Shown: positions 1 to 5,462 of the stretch, one piece after another | How positions within the stretch are numbered: the first letter of the stretch is position 1 | Layout: the number at the start of each line of letters is the position of its first letter | Assembly (NCBI GenBank): GCA_029212275.1 | Contig: JARGOI010000074.1 | Coordinates: 1-5,646, forward strand | DNA from: Thalassolituus sp. | GTDB taxonomy: Bacteria > Pseudomonadota > Gammaproteobacteria > Pseudomonadales > Oceanobacteraceae | Reading direction: 5' to 3' | DNA length: 5,646 bases | The notes under the pieces: model-generated | The model's input: the letters and a program-made list of their open reading frames with translations, nothing else | Databases searched by the model: none | What the model was told of the DNA's origin: nothing | Position numbers and translations under genes: made by a program

Positions 1-221
1 TTGGCTAAACAGTCTTTAATGACATCGTTGGAAATGACGTCGAGCTTCTTTTGACATTCACCTTGCACGTTTTCTTGTTCTGCACTGCCCAATACGCCGC
101 CGAGGTCGCCGAGATGCAATTGATAAGCGATGTCTTTGCATGCCACCATCAGTCCATCGATAATGGCGGCAACATCGGCGTTATCGCAATGTGAATCTAA
201 AAAAGTGCGCAAGCGCTGCAT
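1..221 (-). CDS. fbp: Class 1 fructose-1,6-bisphosphatase, N-terminal part (truncated by window edge)
   Basis: FBPase hydrolyses fructose 1,6-bisphosphate to fructose 6-phosphate and phosphate in the cytoplasm, the committed step of gluconeogenesis. Read on the minus strand from the ATG at 219-221, 73 complete codons are visible and the gene continues past the left edge. The diagnostic segment is at residues 41-65: GGVLGS followed by ENVQGECQKKLDVISND. This is the class 1 FBPase signature (E. coli ENVQGEVQQKLD; Pseudomonas GGVLGS...ENVQGEVQKKLDVMSN, from memory). The catalytic metal-site residues lie further downstream and are outside the window. An AGAGGG element ends about 8 bases before the ATG and supports this start. 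The gene is transcribed away from mpl, and fbp and mpl are also divergent neighbours in E. coli. Family identity is firm; nothing can be said about the rest of the protein. Confidence 0.93.
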   Translation of the reverse strand, partial: MQRLRTFLDSHCDNADVAAIIDGLMVACKDIAYQLHLGDLGGVLGSAEQENVQGECQKKLDVISNDVIKDCLA

Positions 222-299
222 GATTGAATCCCTCTAAGCTTTAAGGCAATAATTTAGTGGCATAGTAACCTAATGCGCAGACAAATTCAGTGTCAGAGT

Positions 300-327
300 T
301 TTATCCGTAGCGCAAATAGATTGCCAA
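300..327 (-). promoter_or_regulatory. Candidate sigma-70 promoter for fbp
   Basis: On the minus strand, TTGGCA (plus-strand 322-327; 5 of 6 matches to TTGACA) is followed after 16 bases by GATAAA (300-305; 4 of 6 matches to TATAAT). Transcription would start about 70 bases before the fbp ATG. This is a match by eye only; other hexamer pairs in this AT-rich stretch are possible. Confidence 0.4.
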
Positions 328-333
328 AGTCAC

Positions 334-361
334 AAAAGCAGATTTCTTAAATACTGCTTTT
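334..361. repeat. AT-rich inverted repeat in the fbp-mpl intergenic region
   Basis: AAAAGCAG (334-341) is the reverse complement of CTGCTTTT (354-361). The stem extends inwards through ATTT (342-345) with AAAT (349-352), leaving one bulged A at 353 and a CTT loop. The right arm runs into six T's (358-363). The shape resembles an intrinsic terminator, but the stem has few G-C pairs. No plus-strand gene ends upstream of it. On the minus strand it lies upstream of the fbp promoter candidate. A regulator binding site is equally possible. Confidence 0.4.
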
Positions 362-468
362 TTAAATTTATGGCGATAATGCTCAAGGAATAGTCCCTAA
401 TCATTCGCCTAAAATACTTTTGTTGATCCAGCACTCTGTTTTCTGCGCTGATAATGATCAGTTCGTGT

Positions 469-496
469 TTGCTAACCTTCGCTGTCAAAGTACACT
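469..496 (+). promoter_or_regulatory. Weak candidate promoter for the mpl-ubiX unit
   Basis: TTGCTA (469-474) and TACACT (491-496) are separated by 16 bases, each matching the sigma-70 consensus at 4 of 6 positions. Transcription would begin near 503 and give a leader of about 78 bases before the mpl ATG. The match is only moderate. GATAAT at 450-455 is a better -10 hexamer, but I found no good -35 at the right distance from it. Confidence 0.25.
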
Positions 497-580
497 ATGG
501 GACTTTTGAAATACTCTGCATTGCTCCGCGCGAATTATTCAGAGACTCCCTAGCACCACGATCAAATTTGTGAATTGACG

Positions 581-1960
581 ATGCATCTTCATATATTAGG
601 AATCTGCGGCACCTTTATGGGGTCGTTGGCACAATTGGCTAAGGCCTCTGGACATCGCGTATCTGGCTCAGACGCGGGCGTTTATCCCCCCATGAGTGAC
701 CAGTTACTGGCCGCAGGCATCGACTTAGTGGAAGGGTTTGATCCGTCGGGCATTCCCGCCGATGTTGATTTGGTGATTGTCGGTAACGCCATGTCCCGCG
801 GAAATCCTTCAGTAGAATACATCCTCGATCGTGGCATTCCTTATACCTCTGGTCCGCAATGGCTAGGGCAATATGTGTTGCAGGGCCGCTGGGTTGCCGC
901 GGTTGCTGGCACCCATGGAAAAACTACCACTGCCAGTATGCTGGCGTGGATTTTAGAGTATGCGGGTATGAAGCCCGGTTATTTGATTGGTGGTGTGCCA
1001 GAAAACTTCAGTGTTTCAGCGCGTTTAGGCGAATCCCCATTTTTTGTGGTCGAGGCTGACGAATACGACACCGCTTTTTTTGATAAGCGTTCAAAGTTTG
1101 TCCACTACCATCCGCGAACCTTGATTATGAACAATCTGGAATTTGATCATGCCGATATATTCCCAGACTTAGCCGCGATTGAACGTCAATTTCATCACTT
1201 AGTGCGCACCGTTCCTTCGACAGGCTTGATCGTGCGTCCAAATAATAATCAAGCCCTTGCGCGAGTTGAAAATATGGGTTGTTGGACGCAGGTGCAAACC
1301 ACGGGTCAAGACGGTGATTGGCAACTGATGAATCACAACGAAGAGGGCAGCGAGTTTAAGGTGTCCTTTGCTGGCAAAATACAGCACATTGCGTGGACAC
1401 TGACGGGTCAACATAATGTGAATAATGCCTTGGTTGCCATGGCTGCTGCGCGGCATATGGGCGTGACGCCAGAAATTTCAGCCACAGCATTGTCTCAGTT
1501 TCTCTCGGTCAAACGCCGCATGGAGCAAGTCAATGTGGGAGCCGCGATCCCAGTGTACGATGATTTTGCTCATCACCCCACGGCCATTCTCTCCACTTTA
1601 CAGGGCGCGCGCGCTCATCTAAAGAAACAAGGCGAAGGACGTTTACTTGCTGTACTAGAACCACGATCCAATACCATGAAATTAGGTCATCATCGTGCCG
1701 AGTTGGCGGCCTCTGTTGCGCCAGCCGATCTCGTGTTTTGGTATCAACCTGCTCAATTGGAATGGTCGCTGGAAGATCTTGTTAACGAAACTTCTTCTAA
1801 CGTCGATGCTAATCTGTCGCAGGTGATGACCGATATCGATGTCTTAATCTCTGCGGTTGGCCAAGCAGCTCAGCCGGGTGATGTGATTGTCGTCATGTCC
1901 AATGGTGGATTCTTTAATGCACCACGTCGCATCGCCGCACTGTTAGAGCAAGGAACATAA
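581..1960 (+). CDS. mpl: UDP-N-acetylmuramate:L-alanyl-gamma-D-glutamyl-meso-diaminopimelate ligase (Mpl)
   Basis: Mpl is a cytoplasmic ATP-dependent Mur-family ligase. It joins the tripeptide L-Ala-gamma-D-Glu-meso-DAP, recovered from old cell wall, to UDP-MurNAc and so returns it to peptidoglycan synthesis. The 459 residues match the family length (E. coli about 457). Visible landmarks: N-terminal Rossmann-like ILGICGTFMG (5-14) and GNAMSRGNP (68-76); ATP-binding GTHGKTTT (110-117); EADEYD (158-163) and NNLEFDHAD (184-192) of the central domain; GQHNVNNALVA (276-286); the C-terminal ligase domain with KRRMEQ (311-316), YDDFAHHPTA (326-335), LEPRSNTMK (359-367) and VMSNGGF (438-444). The ATG at 581 fits the family N-terminus (E. 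coli MRIHILG); a TTG at 575 would add only two residues. No strong Shine-Dalgarno sequence is visible before either start. The stop codon shares one base with the ubiX start. Nothing looks damaged. Confidence 0.97.
   Translation: MHLHILGICGTFMGSLAQLAKASGHRVSGSDAGVYPPMSDQLLAAGIDLVEGFDPSGIPADVDLVIVGNAMSRGNPSVEYILDRGIPYTSGPQWLGQYVLQGRWVAAVAGTHGKTTTASMLAWILEYAGMKPGYLIGGVPENFSVSARLGESPFFVVEADEYDTAFFDKRSKFVHYHPRTLIMNNLEFDHADIFPDLAAIERQFHHLVRTVPSTGLIVRPNNNQALARVENMGCWTQVQTTGQDGDWQLMNHNEEGSEFKVSFAGKIQHIAWTLTGQHNVNNALVAMAAARHMGVTPEISATALSQFLSVKRRMEQVNVGAAIPVYDDFAHHPTAILSTLQGARAHLKKQGEGRLLAVLEPRSNTMKLGHHRAELAASVAPADLVFWYQPAQLEWSLEDLVNETSSNVDANLSQVMTDIDVLISAVGQAAQPGDVIVVMSNGGFFNAPRRIAALLEQGT
1950..1954 (+). 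promoter_or_regulatory. Ribosome binding site of ubiX
   Basis: AAGGA at the very end of mpl lies 5 bases before the ATG at 1960 and 11 before the in-frame ATG at 1966. It favours the 1960 start and suggests translation of ubiX is coupled to mpl. Confidence 0.6.
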
Positions 1961-2646
1961 TGACGATGACTAAATTAACTTCATTAAATCCAAGCGCTCA
2001 GAACTTAAATTATCCCAAGCGCGTTTTGATCGCAGTGACGGGTGCTTCGGGCGCAGCTTATGCATTGCGCTTAGCTGAAGCATTGCTGGCTCAGCAGGTT
2101 GCGGTCGACTTTATATTTTCGAAAGCGGCATTATTGGTCATCGCGACTGAAACTGACATTGCATTACCTCCAAAACCACAAGCTCAAGCAGAATTTTTAC
2201 GAACTCGCTTTGGGCTGAATGCAGAATCGGAGCGCGATCAATTACGTGTATTTGGACGCGAAGATTGGATGGCACCTTGGGCGTCGGGCTCTGGTCAGCC
2301 CGGTCCGGTGGTTATTTGCCCTTGCAGTACTGGCACGTTATCCGCGATTGCCACCGGCGCAAGCAACAGTTTGCTTGAGCGCGCAGCAGACGTCGCTTTA
2401 AAGGAACGTCGCCAGCTGATTTTAGTACCTCGCGAGACGCCATTTTCAGAAATTCATTTGCGTAACATGTTAACCTTGTCGCAGATGGGCGCCGTGATTT
2501 TACCGGCCGCGCCCGGCTTTTATCACCACCCTCAATCCATCAATGATTTAATTGATTTTATTGTTGCGCGCATTCTCAATCAACTGGGTGTAAATCATAC
2601 TCTAATGCCTAGTTGGGGTGCGCAAACGGAGACCAAAGATGACTGA
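1960..2646 (+). CDS. ubiX: UbiX flavin prenyltransferase (prenyl-FMN synthase)
   Basis: UbiX attaches a dimethylallyl group to reduced FMN, giving prenylated FMN. This is the cofactor of UbiD-type decarboxylases, including the one that decarboxylates 4-hydroxy-3-polyprenylbenzoate in ubiquinone synthesis. The 228 residues carry the family motifs in order: TGASGA (27-32, flavin binding), SKAA (54-57), ATETD (62-66), ASGSG (108-112), CPCSTGTLSAIATG (120-133), RAADVALKERR (141-151), LVPRETPF (155-162) and PGFYHHPQS (185-193). By alignment from memory with Pseudomonas UbiX, the active-site equivalents are present: S30, E64, R141, K148, R158, E159, Y188 and W219. The ATG overlaps the mpl stop by one base, and AAGGA 5 bases upstream supports it. 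The N-terminus carries about 15 more residues before the flavin motif than the Pseudomonas protein. The mpl-ubiX order is also known in Pseudomonas. The 3' end overlaps the next gene by 8 bp. Confidence 0.96.
   Translation: MTMTKLTSLNPSAQNLNYPKRVLIAVTGASGAAYALRLAEALLAQQVAVDFIFSKAALLVIATETDIALPPKPQAQAEFLRTRFGLNAESERDQLRVFGREDWMAPWASGSGQPGPVVICPCSTGTLSAIATGASNSLLERAADVALKERRQLILVPRETPFSEIHLRNMLTLSQMGAVILPAAPGFYHHPQSINDLIDFIVARILNQLGVNHTLMPSWGAQTETKDD
2628..2632 (+). promoter_or_regulatory. Ribosome binding site that fixes the start of the small membrane protein gene
   Basis: GGAGA lies within the last codons of ubiX, 6 bases before the ATG at 2639. It selects that ATG over a GTG at 2618, which would lie upstream of the site and add seven mostly basic residues. 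Confidence 0.7.
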
Positions 2647-2986
2647 TCGTGAAGAACCCAATGTGATTATTGATGTGCGTTGGTGCATTCTTAGTTTTAT
2701 TGCAGGACTGATTGTAGCTGTTATTACACTTGAGTTTTATGGCTACATATATCATCCCACGGAGCAAGATAGAGCCACTGTTGCAGATCTGAAGATCTTA
2801 TCGCTTAGCCCAGAGTTTCAGATTGAAGTCTCTGCTAAATCCTCTGGCAAAGAAGCCTTTTGTGATGCGGGATATGTGTTGATTCGTCCGCAAAACGATA
2901 GCTTAGCGGCGGGTGTGCTGGTGGATGAAAAAAATCGTGGTATTCATTGCAAGATGAATCTTAAGCCAAGGCAGTCTGGAGAATAA
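2639..2986 (+). CDS. Hypothetical small bitopic membrane protein, 115 aa
   Basis: I do not recognise this family. A short charged N-terminus (MTDREEPNVIIDVR) is followed by one hydrophobic segment at about residues 16-36, aliphatic and then aromatic-rich (LEFYGYIYHP). The remaining roughly 75 residues are soluble. The expected layout is an N-terminal anchor with the C-terminal domain in the periplasm, though charge does not settle the topology strongly. Besides C16 in the membrane span, the soluble domain has two cysteines, C75 and C104, which could form a disulfide if periplasmic. The segment between them (GYVLIRPQNDSLAAGVLVDE) looks like beta-strands. The start overlaps ubiX by 8 bp and has a well-placed GGAGA. 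The stop is 5 bp before the repeat-protein start, so the two are probably co-translated. It may be an accessory protein of that neighbour, but only position supports this. Confidence 0.8.
   Translation: MTDREEPNVIIDVRWCILSFIAGLIVAVITLEFYGYIYHPTEQDRATVADLKILSLSPEFQIEVSAKSSGKEAFCDAGYVLIRPQNDSLAAGVLVDEKNRGIHCKMNLKPRQSGE
2978..2982 (+). promoter_or_regulatory. Ribosome binding site of the repeat-protein gene
   Basis: GGAGA overlaps the last codons of the 115-residue gene and lies 9 bases before the ATG at 2992. It supports that start, which also begins an intact signal peptide. Confidence 0.5.
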
Positions 2987-2991
2987 TTCCT

Positions 2992-3051
2992 ATGTCACGC
3001 GTGTTGATTTTTATTGTCTTGGCTTTTGCTTCTGTTATCCCCGCGTTTGCA
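2992..3051 (+). other. Signal peptide of the repeat protein
   Basis: Residues 1-20: a short n-region with one arginine, an uninterrupted hydrophobic core (VLIFIVLAF) and a small-x-small AFA site just before ALND. There is no lipobox cysteine, so export by Sec with signal peptidase I is expected rather than lipoprotein processing. Confidence 0.85.
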
Positions 3052-5454
3052 GCATTAAACGATTTGGACAACGACGGCATCGCCGATCATCTGGATTCAG
3101 ACAGAGATGGGGACGGCCTAGATAATTTTTTAGAGCAAGCGGCTGGATCTGATCCCGATGTACCCGATCAGATCGACACCGATGGCGACGGCATCCCCAA
3201 CGTCATTGATGACGACGCGGATAACGATGGTGTCCCTAATCAGCGTGACGTTTTTCCGTTAGATGCTCGTGACTCGCGTGATTTTGATGGTGATGGCGTC
3301 GGCGATAGCCGTGACCAAGATATCGATAACGATGGGATTCGTAACGACTATGAAACTGCAATGGGGTACGACCCCATGGACCCACGATCGCGTCCAAGTG
3401 ATTTCGATAAAGACGGCATTCCTAATGTCCTCGATGACGATATGGATAACGACGGCATCCCTAACGCTCAAGATGCTTTTCCACTGAATAAAGATGAATC
3501 CTCCGACATGGACAACGATGGCGTGGGTGATTCCATCGACGAAGACATTGACGGCGACGGCATCAGTAATGAACTTGAGCTACAAGTAGGGACCGATCCA
3601 AGAGACAGCAAATCTGTGCCCAAAGATATCGATTTTGATGGTATTCCCGATGTTCTCGATTCGGATCGTGATGGTGATGGTGTCCCTAACGATCAAGATA
3701 TGAACCCGGATGACGAGCGCGTTACGGCGGATACCGACGGTGATGGCATTGCAGACAATGTTGATGAGGATATTGATAACGACGGTATTTCAAACGACTT
3801 TGAATACAACATGGGCACCGATGTCTATAGTGCTGAAAGTACCCCAAGTGATCTTGATCGCGATGGTATCCCCGACGAATACGACCGTGATGTTGACGGT
3901 GATGGCATTGCTAATAATACCGATATGTTCCCTGTTGATGGCGGCGAATGGCTAGATACGGACGGCGATGGCATTGGTGATAATCAAGATAACGACAGCG
4001 ACAACGATGGTTTTGACGACGAAATAGAAGTATTCGCGGGTACCGATCCTTTATCCGCTGAAAGTGTTCCCGCGGACATGGATAAAGATGGCATTATCGA
4101 TGCGAAAGACGACGATATAGACGGTGATGGTGTTAATAATACGGTGGACCTATTTCCGCTCGACAGTGCTGATTGGGCCGACTTAGATGGTGATGGTCTC
4201 GGCGATAACTCCGATGATGATATCGATAACGATGGCATTTCTAATGAGTACGAAAATGCCCTTGGTAGCGATGCTTTCGATGCGACCAGTGTGCCTCAGG
4301 ATATGGACAGTGATGGCATACCCGACGAGCTAGACAGTGACCGCGATGGTGACGGTTTTGGTAATGACCTCGATCAATTCCCAGATAATGCGGCTGATTG
4401 GTTTGATTTGGATGAAGACGGTGTTGGTGATAATGCCGATGAAGATCGTGATGGCGACGGTATATCGGATGATTACGAAGAGCGCAGTGGCAGCGATCCT
4501 AGTGATCCTAAGTCGATGCCTTATGACCAAGATCTCGACGGGATACCCGATGCTATTGACGACGATTTAGATGGCGATGGGTTCGCTAATTCTGTCGATG
4601 CTTTTCCAAGCGATCCGGAAGAATGGTCAGACCTTGATAATGATGGCATTGGCGATAACATGGATAATGATATTGATGGCGATGGCATCAGTGACGAATA
4701 CGAAATCTTATTAAAGAGTGATCCTCGTGATGCTCAGCAAACTCCGGCTGATTTAGATCGTGACGGCGTGCCGGATGCGCTAGATGACGATATCGACGGC
4801 GACGGTCGTATTAATAGCGAAGATGTTTTCCCCCATGATAGAAAAGAATGGGCAGATAGAGATAAAGACGGTGTGGGCGATAACAGCGACTCAGATATTG
4901 ATAATGACGGCATTGCCAATGATTACGAAATCAAATTAGGCTTTGATCCGTTTCTTGCAGACAGCACACCAGAAGATCTTGATGGTGACGGAATCCCAGA
5001 TGAGCTTGATGAAGACCGCGATAACGACGGTTATACCAACGAGCGAGATTTGTTTCCAGACAACGCCACGGAATGGAAAGATTATGACGCGGATGGGCTT
5101 GGGGATAACAGCGACGAAGATGTGGACGGGGATGGCTATACCAATGCTTATGAAATATCGCAAAATACTGACCCATGGTTAGCCAGTGATTATCCAGACG
5201 ACGAGGCGCCAGTCATAGATCGTATTGAATGGTTATCTGCTGAAAAGACGCTTACTGGTATGGCCTTCGATGACGGCATGGGGATTGAATCGATTTGGAT
5301 TGATCTAGCCGATGGTCAGCGTTGTGACGGTTATGTAAATTACAGCGGTCATTTTATGGTGCCTTGTCCCGCGGCAGCACAAGTGGGTGCGGGGCAATTG
5401 TATGTGGTTGATGTACGTGGCAATCGCGCCTCTTCTGGAATTCAGTTTGAGTAA
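2992..5454 (+). CDS. Secreted thrombospondin type 3 repeat protein, 820 aa
   Basis: An exported, extremely aspartate-rich protein. Residues 1-20 form a typical signal peptide: MSR, a hydrophobic core, then AFA before the likely cleavage after A20. Residues 24-736 are built from DxDxDG calcium-loop motifs, 38 by eye. They form one half-unit (24-61) followed by nine units of exactly 75 residues (62-736). Each unit has four motifs, e.g. DLDRDGIPD, DIDGDGxxN, DLDGDGxGD and DIDNDGISN, joined by a DxFPxD...EW segment and a YExxxGSDP segment. This is the thrombospondin type 3 pattern, in which each loop is expected to bind calcium. Residues 737-820 form a distinct, probably beta-sandwich domain containing the only two cysteines (C778, C792) and a DVRGN motif common in bacterial Ig-like domains. 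No catalytic domain, LPXTG, PEP-CTERM or membrane anchor is visible. It is probably periplasmic or cell-surface and calcium-stabilised. A structural or adhesive role is inference only; its function is unknown. Confidence 0.9.
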   Translation: MSRVLIFIVLAFASVIPAFAALNDLDNDGIADHLDSDRDGDGLDNFLEQAAGSDPDVPDQIDTDGDGIPNVIDDDADNDGVPNQRDVFPLDARDSRDFDGDGVGDSRDQDIDNDGIRNDYETAMGYDPMDPRSRPSDFDKDGIPNVLDDDMDNDGIPNAQDAFPLNKDESSDMDNDGVGDSIDEDIDGDGISNELELQVGTDPRDSKSVPKDIDFDGIPDVLDSDRDGDGVPNDQDMNPDDERVTADTDGDGIADNVDEDIDNDGISNDFEYNMGTDVYSAESTPSDLDRDGIPDEYDRDVDGDGIANNTDMFPVDGGEWLDTDGDGIGDNQDNDSDNDGFDDEIEVFAGTDPLSAESVPADMDKDGIIDAKDDDIDGDGVNNTVDLFPLDSADWADLDGDGLGDNSDDDIDNDGISNEYENALGSDAFDATSVPQDMDSDGIPDELDSDRDGDGFGNDLDQFPDNAADWFDLDEDGVGDNADEDRDGDGISDDYEERSGSDPSDPKSMPYDQDLDGIPDAIDDDLDGDGFANSVDAFPSDPEEWSDLDNDGIGDNMDNDIDGDGISDEYEILLKSDPRDAQQTPADLDRDGVPDALDDDIDGDGRINSEDVFPHDRKEWADRDKDGVGDNSDSDIDNDGIANDYEIKLGFDPFLADSTPEDLDGDGIPDELDEDRDNDGYTNERDLFPDNATEWKDYDADGLGDNSDEDVDGDGYTNAYEISQNTDPWLASDYPDDEAPVIDRIEWLSAEKTLTGMAFDDGMGIESIWIDLADGQRCDGYVNYSGHFMVPCPAAAQVGAGQLYVVDVRGNRASSGIQFE
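3061..3174 (+). repeat. N-terminal half-unit of the calcium-repeat array
   Basis: Residues 24-61 (38 residues) hold two DxDxDG motifs (DLDNDGIAD and DRDGDGLDN) followed directly by the unit-ending segment LEQAAGSDP. Compared with a full 75-residue unit, about 35 residues from the middle are missing: the FPxD linker, the third motif and the fourth motif's calcium loop. The closing linker is about two residues shorter. It reads as a capping half-unit. Confidence 0.7.
3175..5199 (+). repeat. Nine in-frame tandem units of 225 bp (75 aa) encoding calcium-binding repeats
   Basis: Units start at 3175, 3400, 3625, 3850, 4075, 4300, 4525, 4750 and 4975, each precisely 225 bp apart. Within a unit the calcium motifs start at residues 1, 14, 36 and 49, so spacings alternate 13, 22, 13 and then 27 to the next unit. 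The protein pattern is strongly kept, but codons differ widely between units (GAT/GAC and GGT/GGC mixed; variable positions changed), so this is not a recent DNA-level duplication. The ninth unit ends in SDYPD and passes into the C-terminal domain. Confidence 0.9.
5200..5451 (+). other. C-terminal two-cysteine, probably Ig-like domain of the repeat protein
   Basis: Residues 737-820 break the aspartate pattern: APVIDRIEW, LTGMAFDDGMGIESIWIDL, DGQRC, SGHFMVPCP, GQLYVVDVRGN, ending SSGIQFE. Alternating hydrophobic stretches and the DxxGN near the end resemble bacterial Ig/cadherin-like beta-sandwich domains. C778 and C792 are the only cysteines in the protein and are probably a disulfide pair. 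I could not assign a named family. Confidence 0.55.
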
Positions 5455-5462
5455 TTTATTAA

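Larger units (their letters stand above)
222..580. other. Divergent intergenic region between fbp and mpl
   Basis: About 360 bp without a convincing gene. It must hold the promoters of fbp (leftward) and of the mpl-led transcription unit (rightward). It is visibly richer in A and T than the flanking genes, especially around 340-375. A reasonable leftward promoter candidate is at 300-327, a weak rightward one at 469-496, and an AT-rich inverted repeat at 334-361 between them. In the mpl frame an in-frame TAG at 551-553 closes the reading frame upstream. No tRNA, riboswitch or small ORF with a ribosome binding site was recognised. Confidence 0.7.

Noticed and set aside
334..363. Calling the inverted repeat an intrinsic terminator
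   Set aside because: The stem has few G-C pairs and there is no gene upstream on that strand for it to terminate.
575..580. TTG start for mpl
   Set aside because: It adds only two residues before an ATG that matches the start of family members, and has no better ribosome binding site.
859..1456. Open frames at 859-1059 (+) and 1199-1456 (-) within mpl
   Set aside because: Both lie wholly inside mpl, whose motifs are conserved through these stretches; neither shows a start signal or a recognisable protein.
2219..2401. Open frame of 60 codons within ubiX
   Set aside because: It overlaps the conserved UbiX core in another frame and has no supporting start site.
2618..2638. Upstream GTG start for the 115-residue protein
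   Set aside because: The GGAGA ribosome binding site lies downstream of that GTG and is ideally placed for the ATG at 2639.
3259..5182. Several long open frames on both strands inside the repeat-protein gene (e.g. minus 3984-4238, 4734-4919, 4931-5176; plus 4943-5182)
   Set aside because: They are out-of-frame reads of the GAT/GAC-GGT/GGC repeat codons, which rarely create stops in other frames. They give low-complexity S/P/I/V/M-rich sequences with no ribosome binding site, inside a clearly real gene.
3175..5199. CRISPR array or non-coding satellite repeat
   Set aside because: The repeats are 225 bp, contiguous, diverged in DNA sequence and kept in one reading frame; there are no short identical repeats with unique spacers.
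3061..5199. Dockerin, EF-hand or RTX toxin assignment for the aspartate repeats
   Set aside because: Motif spacing (13/22/13/27) and the DxDxDGxxD loops chained by short acidic linkers fit thrombospondin type 3 repeats. EF-hand and dockerin helices are not apparent, and the GGxGxDxUx nonapeptides of RTX proteins are absent.
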